Assembly: GCA_025201765.1 (NCBI GenBank)
Contig: MU623514.1
Location: forward strand, 1 to 58,079
Length of the DNA stretch: 58,079 nt
Source: Daldinia sp. FL1419
Taxonomy: Eukaryota > Ascomycota > Sordariomycetes > Xylariales > Hypoxylaceae
Direction: 5' to 3'
The notes beneath the pieces were generated by a model, which saw nothing but the letters and a program-made list of their open reading frames with translations, did no database searches and was not told the origin of the DNA. Positions 35,994 to 45,843 of this stretch are shown piece by piece; positions within the stretch are counted from its first letter, which is position 1, and each line of letters starts with the position of its first letter. The position numbers and the translations under genes are program-made.

Positions 35994-36235
35994 GACGACG
36001 GTTCGGCGCAACCATCCGTAAGGAGGAGTCGCGACGAGGATAATAAGGATATCTTCTGCTCTCATTCTTCGCTTCTTGTCTTTTTAATCGAACCATCTCA
36101 TCATCTCACATCTCATTTGTCGAGTACACACTACCCGAATCCTCTGAAAAATCCACCCAAGCTTATTTCCAAACTTTCCGTCATCCAAAGCTAGGATTTG
36201 TGTCTTTTCTCCCCTACCCACGTCAACCTCTCACC

Positions 36236-37629
36236 ATGGTTCTCACCGCCCCCCCTGCCGAAGTGGCCATTATTGGCGGAGGTCTTGCCGTAAGTAGTCT
36301 GGCGTCTTCTCCTGGAGTCTTTCGAGTCGATTAGCGTCGATCCACGCCGTCTTGTCGCTCCGTCTTCTGATCCTCTTTTGTGTCTGTGGCTTTGCTGATG
36401 TCCCCCCCTAGGGCCTAACGCTTGCACTGGCGCTGCACGATCTGAATATCCCCTCCACGGTCTACGAGGCCCGCTCTGCGGATTTCGACCAAGGGGGTGG
36501 TATTATGCTATCGCCTAATGCCCTGCGGGTCCTCGACAGTGTAGGTGTCTATAAACGGGTTCGCGATAACTCGCTGCAGTTTGATATCCTCACATTCAAG
36601 GATGGCCAGGACCAAACTACAGATGTGTACTACTTTGGTTCCGAAAAGCTGTACGGTTACCATGCCATCCGTATCATGCGCAAGGAACTTCTAGACGAGA
36701 TGAAAGCCATGCTGCGGGAGCGCAATATCCCGATCCACTACGATAGTAAATTGTCTGCCATCACATCCGATGGCCCAGACAAGGTCGAATTCACCTTTGC
36801 GGACGGTCGCCAAGCATCCGCTCCTCTCGTAATCGGAGCTGATGGAATTCACTCGACCGTCCGTGGGACTTTCTTACCCCAGGTGAAGCCTATGTACGCC
36901 GGTTTCATGGGTATCAACAGTGTCGTGCAGAGATCCCAACTTCGTATCCCTGAAGGCTACAGCCTACCCGCTACCGTCATGGCCAAGCCGGGCGCCTTTC
37001 TACTAGTTCCCCAGAAGCCGGACGGGTCCGAGCTTTTTATTGGTTCGCAGCGAAGATTTGCCGAGCTGGACGCCGCCGGCTGGGAGGCGCTTAGGAAAGA
37101 TAAGCAAAAATTGTATGACATGCTTCAAGAAAATAAGTCTGACTGGCCCGATGTTGTTCAGTCTGCTTTGGAGGCGGCGCCGGTGGACCGGATGGGATTT
37201 TGGGCGTTCTACGGCATACCGCCCCTAGCATCGTGGCTTTCTGAGTCCAAGAGAATCATCCTGGTGGGAGACGCGGCGCACGCAATCCCGCCAACTGCCG
37301 GTCAGGGTGCCAACCAGGCTTTCGAGGATGTTCGCGCACTGGCCACTTTGCTCTCTAAACTCTCGCCCGAGGTACCGCTAGACAAGGCCGCCGCCCAGTG
37401 GCAGAGCTATCGCCAAGCGCGAGTCAAGAAGGTCCTCGAGCTAACCCAGCAGATGAACGCGAAACGTCTACCAGAATCGGAGCGAGCTAAGCTACCTCCG
37501 GGTGCTATCTGGTCCGACCAGTCACTCACACGTGGAGAAGGTGGAGAGTTACGTTGGCTGTACGATCCGGATTTGGCAGAGGAGGCTGAGAAGTGGGTGG
37601 AAGAGATCAAACAGGCTGCTAACCCTTGA
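36236..37629 (+). CDS. FAD-dependent monooxygenase (second, salicylate hydroxylase-like)
   Basis: Exons 36236-36289 and 36412-37629 give 423 residues. The junction completes the FAD motif GGGLAGLTLALAL (Rossmann GxGxxG at 14-19). Further marks are the Glu-bearing VYEARSADFDQGGG, the DG motif (PLVIGADGIHSTVRG) and GDAAHAIPPTAGQGANQAFED. This is a class A flavin monooxygenase of the salicylate hydroxylase/zeaxanthin epoxidase-like kind, found in many fungal clusters including those that oxidise indoles. Substrate is unknown. It lies upstream of the pathway regulator in the same direction, 1.1 kb apart. No signal peptide or anchor is seen, so it should act in the cytosol. Confidence 0.92.
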
Positions 37630-38741
37630 AAGCGAAAAAAAGGAACTTGACCAGAATTGGTGTCTTAAGACGACTATGTACGAATACCTAATATTATTAC
37701 CCACCTACCTACCTTAGCAGGTATGTACCTGATTAGCCCTGTAAGTGCTGTACTTTGGTGGTAGACCCGTGAGAACCTGTTCCACTTTGGGGTCTGTAAA
37801 TGCGACACTGCGGAAATGGAGTACTACCCCTGTCGGTACGCTACGATTTCAACGGCAACACATGTAAGGGTTACGAGTCCTGGCCCTACGCCGCCGTATG
37901 ATATTTTAACGATAGTGCGAATAGCGTACCATCAATACTATCTGTTTGCCAACGTTGCGGTCTAGATGCTGTGATATGCTTACAAGGTGATTAGACGATG
38001 GAGGGTATATTTGGTAGTGTAGGTAGATTTGGCGTTGTACGAACCATCCAACATCTTGTGTAGTGCTACCGAAGCTATTGCGATTCTATTGTGGAACAGC
38101 CGCCGAAGGATTTTAAATATAGCATTTCCCGGAGGCTAACTGACTTAGTAACTGACTTAGCAACTGACTTAGCGTGCAGCCAAAATTCATGGCGAGGTAA
38201 CAAGACGGCAGGGCGGCAAGGGTACGCTAATTCATCTACTACATACGTAGTCCTAAACAAACGTCCTCATCGTTACTCGTCACATCGCGCATATCTCTTG
38301 TCAGCGAGCTGATCCACTATGCCACATTTCTTCCCTGCTGCGCCCCCGTTCATCTTATTAGATACTGCATATGCGCAGTACTCCGGAGCGCCAAGCCAAC
38401 GCTGTCGTACAGCAGCTAACAGGCTACATACCTACCATACCTATGGTAAACTTGAAGGAATCTAGACGATAGGTAGGTACCTTGTAGGCCCCCGCAGATG
38501 AGCGAGACAGAGCCTAGGCTTGCTTTTTGGCATCATCCATTATTACCCCTGTTGACGAGATGATAAATCTTAAATCCACGATTCCGTGGTTCCTGGATTC
38601 CTAAAAGAATCTGAACGGGGAGAGTTTACCTGCACGTCGTCCAGTTTGACATTACGCCTGAGGGTCTCTTGGACGTCTCATCGCTTCGAATAGTAATTGA
38701 ACAGACGACCAACCTCTTTTTAGCATCTAACGTAGTTAACG
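37630..38741. other. Intergenic and promoter of the AflR-type regulator
   Basis: Contains TAGGTACC words near 37700-37730 and 38430-38480, and three near-identical 12-base units TAACTGACTTAG at 38137-38172. No exact TCG-N5-CGA site was seen in front of the regulator gene itself. No gene. Confidence 0.45.
38137..38172 (+). repeat. Tandem repeat, three 12-bp units
   Basis: TAACTGACTTAG occurs twice exactly and a third time with one change. It is non-coding, about 570 bases before the regulator gene. Confidence 0.85.
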
Positions 38742-40148
38742 ATGACGACACTCATTGGCGGTCGAGCGGTCAATGCGTCGACGAGTGCATCGCCAAGCAC
38801 AGATCGAAAAAAGCGTCTAGCTTGCGATAACTGTCACCTCTCCAAGGTAAGTGAGTATATGGCGGCGAGATACCGCTCTGGAGTAACGAAGTGAAACCAG
38901 CTAACCAACAAATTGTTACAGGTTCGCTGTACCGGAGAGCTCTCTGGCTGCCAGCGATGTGAGCGTGGTAACAAAACATGCCACTACAGCCAGTCAAACA
39001 TGGGCCGTACACCGGTCGACAGAGCAAATAGGAGACGCAAGTCGAGCGTTCCCAAGGCCGTGGGTTCATACATCGCTAGCCCTGCTAGTAGCCATCATCA
39101 GCAGCAGCCACACGACTGGAATTCATCTACTAGCCTATCTAGCGGGGTCGGCGATGCAGAACAGCAGATGGAGCAGCAGAATGGGTTACGGTTCCCGGGT
39201 TCATCGGTAGAAAGAAACTATAGTCTCCACCAACATAACCGACCCGCAAGTGATTCTATGAGCATTTCAGATGAAGCTGCGGGTCAACAGCAACGGAAAC
39301 ACTCAACGACATCGATGTTACTCGATAATATCGGGGACGAACTTCAAAGCCCCGGATTTGATCCCCTAATTTCGAATTTTGAGGATATAGATTTTTCAGA
39401 TATTGACGATAATCATTTTGAAGTTATCGGAACTCCTCTGGATCTAACGTTTCCTCGACTTCTTAGTCCACAATCTCCCCGGGCTTCACCACCTCAGCAG
39501 CAACCACAGCAGCCGCAGGCACTTCACACAACGCAGCTCTTCGGAACTTCGTCGTCGACGACAACAACGTCAAGCTACCAGGGTCCTAATTCGGGCCAAA
39601 CACCTGGCACGCCACATTCTACTGGGGGGGATGTCAATTACTGGACTATTCAACTTGAAGAACTCTCTCGCAAACCACACAAAACCCCTATGCCGCTCGA
39701 CGAAGTGCTTCATCAGAGCTCACAATTACTCCCACGTGTAACCGAAGCTTTACGCGCACTATCATCAGCAGATCCGTTATTCTCTACTCACATGATTCTC
39801 ATATTAATCTGCCTCACCCAAATTATCACCTTCTTCGAGCAGTGTATGCCGTCCGTGATCTGCGGTATCGCAACAGCCGGATCCTCCGGGGACCTCTCGC
39901 TCCATCTCGGCGCCTATCAGGTCGACCGCGACGTGCAGCAAACTCTACAGATGCATATCGTGGGGAAGGAGTTATCCACCGTCCTTCAGGTATCGAAGCT
40001 AATTAAGCAGACGATGCTACAGCCAGATTGGAACAACTTCTCCAAGCGCACGCACGACCTTTTATTGGAAGACTTGCAAGTTAGGACGAAGACCCTGATG
40101 TATCAGATTAAGCAAAAATGGAGTTCGGCGCGACGCCTGGCGCTATGA
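38742..40148 (+). CDS. AflR-type Zn2Cys6 pathway regulator
   Basis: Exons 38742-38846 and 38922-40148 give 443 residues. The intron falls inside the zinc cluster, after CDNCHLSK. Cysteines at 28, 31, 38, 45, 48 and 55 have the exact C-x2-C-x6-C-x6-C-x2-C-x6-C spacing. The middle is low in complexity, with Gln/Ser/Pro stretches and acidic patches that look like activation regions. The C-terminal part (about residue 300-440) reads LDEVLHQSSQLLPRVTEALRAL, then a hydrophobic segment ending QIITFFEQCMPSV, and VSKLIKQTMLQPDWNNF. This matches the AflR C-terminal regulatory domain. AflR binds TCG-N5-CGA in sterigmatocystin and aflatoxin clusters. Here four cluster promoters hold that word, so a role as pathway activator is likely but unproven. 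Confidence 0.9.
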
Positions 40149-41179
40149 TAATCATCGTTTAGGCACCTATGTATACTACCTAGAAGTTGTTTTTGTAGCA
40201 AGGGGATCAGAGATGTAAATTAAGTAACGAGTCACGATAGTTGTACCGAAAATCAAGCACGTAAGGTTATGCTTATTTCACCCTTGCTGGCAGACTCCGC
40301 AGAAAACGGACACCTATAAATAGTGACTGCTAACTAGTACAACCGCGTCCTGCATGAGGCGTCGTCTTGGGTCCTCGCATTCCGACAGTGCTTAGCTTGC
40401 CGATCGACCCTCTACCCGCGGGGACGGAACCCTATGTGCTTACTTTCTGTAAGGCAGAATATCGAGTAAGGCTTTCGACTAGCGTGTTCCGTATATAGAA
40501 CATCCACTTGCTTTTACCCCCCTTAATTCGCTACTAACGCCGACCTGCCCAATTCTTGCTGCACACCTTATTTTGGCTTACGCCAGCCTTACCCTTAAAT
40601 AGCCTTAGCGAGTGTAATTATACGTCATGTTTTAGTCTGTGCGTGAATTGCCAGTCGTATAGTTCGGCGTGATGTGCCCTTACTTAGTTCCCGAGGGTTC
40701 GGCTCCCGGATCGGCGGCCGATTAGCGCTCGGCCCGGACTCCGTGCACCGCAACGTTCCCTTCACACGGTACGGGTAACATATAACGACGATCTATAACA
40801 CACAAGAACTTGGGCATCAATTCTCTAACAACAGTATTTCTTACCGATTATCCATGTGATCGTAGGGTGTGACTGCTGGCGCTGGTGTCGGGAACTTTGG
40901 TAAAATATATCCACACGCAGGATGGCGTTTAGTGTAGAGAGTCAAGACTCGGAGGAATTAGCCCCTGTATAGCATTCCCGGCACTAACTAAGACAGGATC
41001 TGTCGTACCATACTCGTAGAAGACATTAACTGTGGATTACCCGCGCATCTGATTTGACTTGTAGTTTCTTTTATTACAATCAGAGGGACCTTTTCTTATT
41101 AATGTTTGTAATTGCTACGCCAGAAGCCCGGAACTTCCACTGTGATAATAATTTACGGTGTTCCGCGTAGATTATCGGG
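40149..41179. promoter_or_regulatory. Intergenic and promoter of the second P450
   Basis: The left part is the 3' side of the regulator gene. At 40711-40721 lies TCGGCGGCCGA, a TCG-N5-CGA word, within a GC-rich patch of several TCGG/CCGA words (40690-40745), about 460 bases before the P450 start. No gene is seen. Confidence 0.5.
40711..40721. promoter_or_regulatory. TCG-N5-CGA word upstream of the second P450
   Basis: TCGGCGGCCGA. It fits TCG-N5-CGA but departs from the fuller AflR consensus at the W position. Binding is not shown. Confidence 0.4.
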
Positions 41180-42920
41180 ATGTCCTCCTTCCAGGTTTCC
41201 CTTCCTGTCAATGTTCCCTTACCCATTGCGATTCTCGCTATTGTAGCCATTTCCGTCTTCGTACTACGGAGCGGAATAATACAAGCATGTCTCAAGTCAC
41301 TGCTTTCTGGTGTGTTTAATGTAAGCGCTGTAACGCTTGGTTGTATATCATTCAACTAACGACTGCCAGACAATACTATCTAGTCGCTATCGGATCAAAC
41401 ATGTAAAGAATGGCTCTGATCTACCGTCGTTGCCATATGTTTTCCCCAACGGTCAAGGGAATGTCGAGAAATTCCTAAACGGACGTGCGAATAGCGCCAG
41501 GTGGGAAAGCCAGTATGGAGGTCTCTACCGCCTATGGTCAGGGATGAAGGGGGAAGTGTAAGTTATTTTATTCTACCATTGTTCCCCAATACCACCACTG
41601 GGATGAGTTTGAGATGAGTTACTAACGATTACAAGCGTCCTCACCAAACCTTCGCATGTAGAGCAGGTATTCCGTGACTCTCATACTCACATCAAAGCCC
41701 ACGCCAATGATAGCGGCTACCTTATGGAGCGCCTCCTCGGTTCTTGTCTTGGACTTATAAGCGGCTCATCCTGGAACTCCGTCAAGACTGGCGTTGAGGC
41801 ACCGTTCTTGCACCGTTCTACGAGTGCATACGTCGCTGATGTGCAAGATTTTACCAAGAACTATATGCGTACTCTATATACGGAGAGCAAGACACTTAGT
41901 GAACAGGGGAAGCTGCATCCTGTGCGTGACCTGAAATTGCTCCCATTCCTCTTCGTCGCTACGGTCGTTTATGGGACGCTAGACCCGATATTAGAACGAG
42001 AGCTCAGGGATCTCATTCCGGACAGAGAAGATCTATTCAAGAACGTCATCAGCGGTGGCATCACAAGGTTCCCGATTTCGCGATTTCTCCCTCTCCCAGC
42101 GATCCGCGCGTTGAACCATTTCAAAGACCGCTGGGCGGATTGGAATGATCGGGCGTACGCTTACGCTCTCAAAACGCAAGGGACTAATGAGGCTCCTATT
42201 ATTAAGATGTACGAAGCTGTTGAGAAAGGTACCATGTCGCGCGAGGAGCTATTACAGACTCTCGATGAAATGATGTTTGCCAACATCGACGTCACAATGG
42301 GCGGTATGTCGTGGACCCTCGTATTTCTTGCAACCCATCCAGCCGTGCAAAAAGCGCTGCGAAACGAGATCCGAGAGCATTCCTCTGACCCAGCGACGCG
42401 AAATGCCTATCTGCTTTCATCGTGGACCACAACACCTACTCTTTTAGGAGCGTGCATCCTCGAGTCTGCACGCTTGCGCCCGCTCGCCGCATTCTCCACA
42501 CCTCAAGCGTGCCCGACACACCGCATTCTCGACGGCTACGAAATCCCCGCAGGTACCAATTTCGTCGTCGATTCATACGCTCTTAATATCCGGGATCCAT
42601 TCTGGGGGGAAGACCGGGAGAAATTCCGGCCGCAAAGGTGGCTCGAGCGACAAAAGGGCGGCCGAGACTTGCGATATCGATACTGGAGATTCGGTTTCGG
42701 ACCGCGAACCTGTCTGGGGAAGTACGTTGCAGAGCTAGTCCTGAGGAGTATAGTGGTTGAAATCTTGGAGAGTTGGGATATCTCGTTAGATATTAAGACA
42801 AGTCCACAAGAGAAGGAGAAGAGCGATAGCGAGGAAGAGAATATGGATTGGCCGTGGGATGATGAGATGTGGATTCACCACCCGGATCTTTTATTAAAGT
42901 GTGAATCTTTAACAAGATAG
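41180..42920 (+). CDS. Cytochrome P450 (second)
   Basis: Exons 41180-41320, 41370-41557 and 41636-42920 give 537 residues. The first exon supplies a membrane anchor (PLPIAILAIVAISVFVL, residues 13-29), then a linker. The ExxR motif is ESAR at about 386-389 and the heme loop is FGFGPRTCLGK, with the ligand Cys at about 469. The I-helix segment reads MMFANIDVTMGGMSW, where the usual [AG]GxxTT is changed. FRPQRW is the conserved PERF-like segment. It should be ER-bound and oxidise a pathway intermediate. It is about as different from the first P450 as unrelated CYP families are. A small acidic insertion (DSEEENMDW) lies near the C-terminus. Confidence 0.93.
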
Positions 42921-43057
42921 CTCACAGGAATATTGATCTGAGCGAAGCGGCTAAACCAAAGGAGTTGTGTTAGGTATGAGAATTGATCATTCCAAATGAG
43001 CCTTGTTTCTACGGCGCGTGATATTCCTAAAATATATACAATACGTGATCTGATATT

Positions 43058-44980
43058 TCAAAATTCTAACTCCAAAAGTTTACTTGCTGGATAAGAGCAA
43101 CACGTCCTAATCATAGTCCCAGCTTTTCCGGTCGCCTCTTTTGCTTCTTTGCCGGCATTCTTCGACACTCGAGCTTCCCCCTTTAATATCCTTGCCTCGC
43201 AAGTCCCGCAATCGCCTGCCCGACATGCTGACTCTGGATTCTCTCCCTCTCCGTCCCTCTCGAGAAGCTCAAGGATAGACAGAGCCTCATCTTTCTTCCA
43301 TTTGGCCTCCTTAGCTCGAAATCGGACCACCGACTCTTCTGGCAATTCCGTTCCGTCTGCTGCTATCACTGACAAATCGCCAATTTCCGAGTCGGATCTA
43401 GATGAGAACGTTTCGTAACGTATAACCGGAGGTGGTACTTTACAGCGTTCAAGATAGTCCCGCGTGGTGTCCACAAAATCCGGCGGGCCGCAGATATACA
43501 CGTTGGAAAGGACTCCTGGTATTTCGATGGGAGTGATTGCCAGCGGATCGATGAAATATGATTTCCCCAAGAGCGTAGAAAAGAACTCGAATGTCGGTCG
43601 CCCTGCATAATCGTAGTCCCTCCCTTGGATGTCCACGCCGGCGATAGGCGCTGTATAAAATGTAATCATACGGAATAGGTTAAAGGGTACGAGCTCTGAT
43701 TTGAAGTGGGAGGTATTCTGTTCTCCATTTCGGGCGACGTGGATTAGAATCGCGGGCGATCTCTTTAAAGCCGGGTGAATAAAATGAGCTTGGAGCATAC
43801 TAAGAATCGGCGTCATGCCTATTCCAGCGCTGATGTATATCTGGCGAGGGGGAAAGTTTTGGCTTAAATCAGGGATAAATGATCCAGATGGCGATCGTGC
43901 CAATATGATTTCCCCGACTAAGACGTTAGAGTGGAGATATCGCGAGGCATTAGGCCCCTTCTTCACCGTGATGCGGTAGAACGGGGGGATCGAAGTAGAG
44001 GAGGCGGGCGACCAGGAGGAAATGGACCAACGGCGGATATCGCCGGAGGGCAATTTGATAGTAAGAAACTGACCCGGCAGATAATATGCCAGCGGTTTGT
44101 CGTCGATGGCAGCTAGATAGAAAGACTTGACGGCCGCAGACTCATCGACTACTCTGGTAACCTTGAATGGCCGCCATCCAGCCCATCGATTCTTTCCCGC
44201 CGCCTCGCTATCTTCAATCATACCTAGCTTACGAGCGATGATATGTCTGTTCATATTCTGCAGGATGGGAACACGCAATATTTGCTGCGCCAGCGTGCGA
44301 GTAGCAGGATCCCCGAGCGGCGAGAAAATGCATTGAGCAATACACCCTACCGGAACCGTATTTTCTTCGTTGGTTGGGATTACTTTCGCCGTGTCACCGG
44401 GTGCGATGGAGCCTCCGCGCACGACTTTTAGGTAGACACCGCAGAAACCGGATTTAGCGACTTCAGCTAGCCAGCTACCCGGCTGGCCACATCGCCATGC
44501 GAGTCGTGAACATGGACTCCTCCCACCAACGACCTCGAGAATGACCCCTTTCTCGACCCCTTGATCCTTCTCATTCACACCATCATTGGGAGTCGAGAAT
44601 ACCCATCGATCTCCTATCTTGATGCTCCACTCATCAACTCCTCCCGGCACCTTCAGGGTTAGATTCTCTCCCCAAAAAGCCCAATTCCATTTGGATCGCT
44701 CTATATCTAGGCGCGACGTCCAGTAGTCATAATGATGGGCGAAGAAAGCATACACCTGCGCATCATGAACGGCAGACTTGTGTCCCTCGATACCATTTTC
44801 AGGAGTAAGTACCAATGGCGTCGTTGAAGGCTCACGAACTATAGCTGTGAGTGTTGGCTGCGAGTGCATATCTTGGGTCGCGGGTCGCGATCGCGATACC
44901 GCTACCACGGTGAAACGGTCGGAGGAAGCACTGGAGTCATGGACGGGAGAGTCAAGGCGGGGTTCTGTTCTCGCAGGCAT
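43058..44980 (-). CDS. MOSC domain / flavin reductase / 2Fe-2S ferredoxin fusion
   Basis: A single exon, 640 residues from MPARTEPRLD. Residues about 60-215 are a MOSC domain (AFWGENLTL, then KSGFCGVYLKVVRGGSIAPGD). A ferredoxin-reductase unit follows: RRWS for flavin binding at 316-319, GIGMTP for NAD(P)H at 386-391, and a YICGPPDFVD end. The C-terminal plant-type ferredoxin has cysteines at 586, 591 and 594 and the final Cys near 627. The layout resembles bacterial YiiM-like MOSC proteins joined to phthalate dioxygenase reductase-like proteins. MOSC domains are linked to molybdenum-cofactor sulfur chemistry or to reduction of N-hydroxylated compounds; the rest passes electrons from NAD(P)H. 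A longer frame reaches 45244, but the extra 88 residues look like leader sequence. In the cluster it could reduce an N-oxide/N-hydroxyl or feed an oxygenase. Confidence 0.9.
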   Translation of the reverse strand: MPARTEPRLDSPVHDSSASSDRFTVVAVSRSRPATQDMHSQPTLTAIVREPSTTPLVLTPENGIEGHKSAVHDAQVYAFFAHHYDYWTSRLDIERSKWNWAFWGENLTLKVPGGVDEWSIKIGDRWVFSTPNDGVNEKDQGVEKGVILEVVGGRSPCSRLAWRCGQPGSWLAEVAKSGFCGVYLKVVRGGSIAPGDTAKVIPTNEENTVPVGCIAQCIFSPLGDPATRTLAQQILRVPILQNMNRHIIARKLGMIEDSEAAGKNRWAGWRPFKVTRVVDESAAVKSFYLAAIDDKPLAYYLPGQFLTIKLPSGDIRRWSISSWSPASSTSIPPFYRITVKKGPNASRYLHSNVLVGEIILARSPSGSFIPDLSQNFPPRQIYISAGIGMTPILSMLQAHFIHPALKRSPAILIHVARNGEQNTSHFKSELVPFNLFRMITFYTAPIAGVDIQGRDYDYAGRPTFEFFSTLLGKSYFIDPLAITPIEIPGVLSNVYICGPPDFVDTTRDYLERCKVPPPVIRYETFSSRSDSEIGDLSVIAADGTELPEESVVRFRAKEAKWKKDEALSILELLERDGEGENPESACRAGDCGTCEARILKGEARVSKNAGKEAKEATGKAGTMIRTCCSYPASKLLELEF

Positions 44981-45843
44981 GTTGTATATGTCGTATAGTG
45001 GAAAGCCTATAAGTGCCACTCTAGTAAGAAAACGGAATAAAAACAAAAACAAGCAAACATCAAGAATTGGATATTCGACGATTATTATATGGATGCCGTC
45101 TTTTGGAGCTAATGCTACCCCCTTCGGTCGGTAATTGGCTACATCCTGACCTGATGGCGAATACGAACAAGAAATACAGAATAGAGACCAGGGAATTATA
45201 TAGGCATACAGTAAAATTTGTCTATAGCGAACCGAAAAAGGCACGGGTCTATATTTGCTAGTTATGGGAAGGATTCATCTCGAAGAAGATATGCGCAAGG
45301 ACAAATCTATACCGAAAAAGGTAATAACAGGGTACCGCCGTCTTCACCGCGATGGGTGGTAGACGGTCACTCCGCCCACTCTGCACGTCTCATGCTTCTC
45401 CGATACAAGTTTAAAATTAAGAAAAGAACCGTCATCAAAATTGGGGCATTAGTACCAAATGGATCGTCACTCTTTTTTCAAAGTTAGAATCGGCCCCGAC
45501 TTGCTGGATAACTCGGCCTCGGTTCTTGGATGAAGGGCCTATGAAAAGTTCGGGGTATCCCCGAAAAGACCCACAGTTTTCAACGCTACGATGTCCGAAA
45601 TTCAAGCTTAATGGTTGAATTCTACAACTTCCGATCCTGACAGAAGACGTTCACCTTTAACAATCCATCTCGGAAGACTAATAGGGGACTGGTCTACCCA
45701 TTATTTCAAACTGACGCACTTCGGCCTCATTCCTGTATAATTCGGAACATCTAAGCCTAATTTTAGAGAAAAATCAAAGTAAACCATTTTTTATTTCAAA
45801 GCTTGCTTGACTTTTCCATGCGTATTCAAATCATTCTCATGTC
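44981..45843. other. Intergenic, promoter of the MOSC fusion and 3' side of the MFS gene
   Basis: Holds a perfect 17-base palindrome with CGG-N7-CCG at 45549-45565. Otherwise no coding signal. The 250 bases before 44980 are an A-rich leader with an open frame that I regard as chance. Confidence 0.45.
45549..45565. promoter_or_regulatory. Palindrome with CGG-N7-CCG
   Basis: TTCGGGGTATCCCCGAA is an inverted pair of CGG triplets with a 7-base spacer, the layout recognised by many Zn2Cys6 dimers. It lies about 570 bases upstream of the MOSC fusion start. Function is inferred only from form. Confidence 0.4.

Larger units (their letters stand above)
33338..36235. other. 2.9-kb intergenic gap inside the cluster
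   Basis: No gene is recognised. It holds a tandem array of four TAGTATCG units at 33843-33874, an AT-rich middle part (about 34.2-35.1 kb), TAGGTACC words at 35360-35420 and 35571-35635, and near the right end two TCGGCGAGGTT words. The last 250 bases are the promoter of the second FAD monooxygenase. Confidence 0.5.

Noticed and set aside
44981..45244. N-terminal extension of the MOSC fusion (88 more residues)
   Set aside because: The open frame continues upstream, but the added residues are not domain-like and the region is A-rich leader sequence. MPARTEPRLD was preferred as start.
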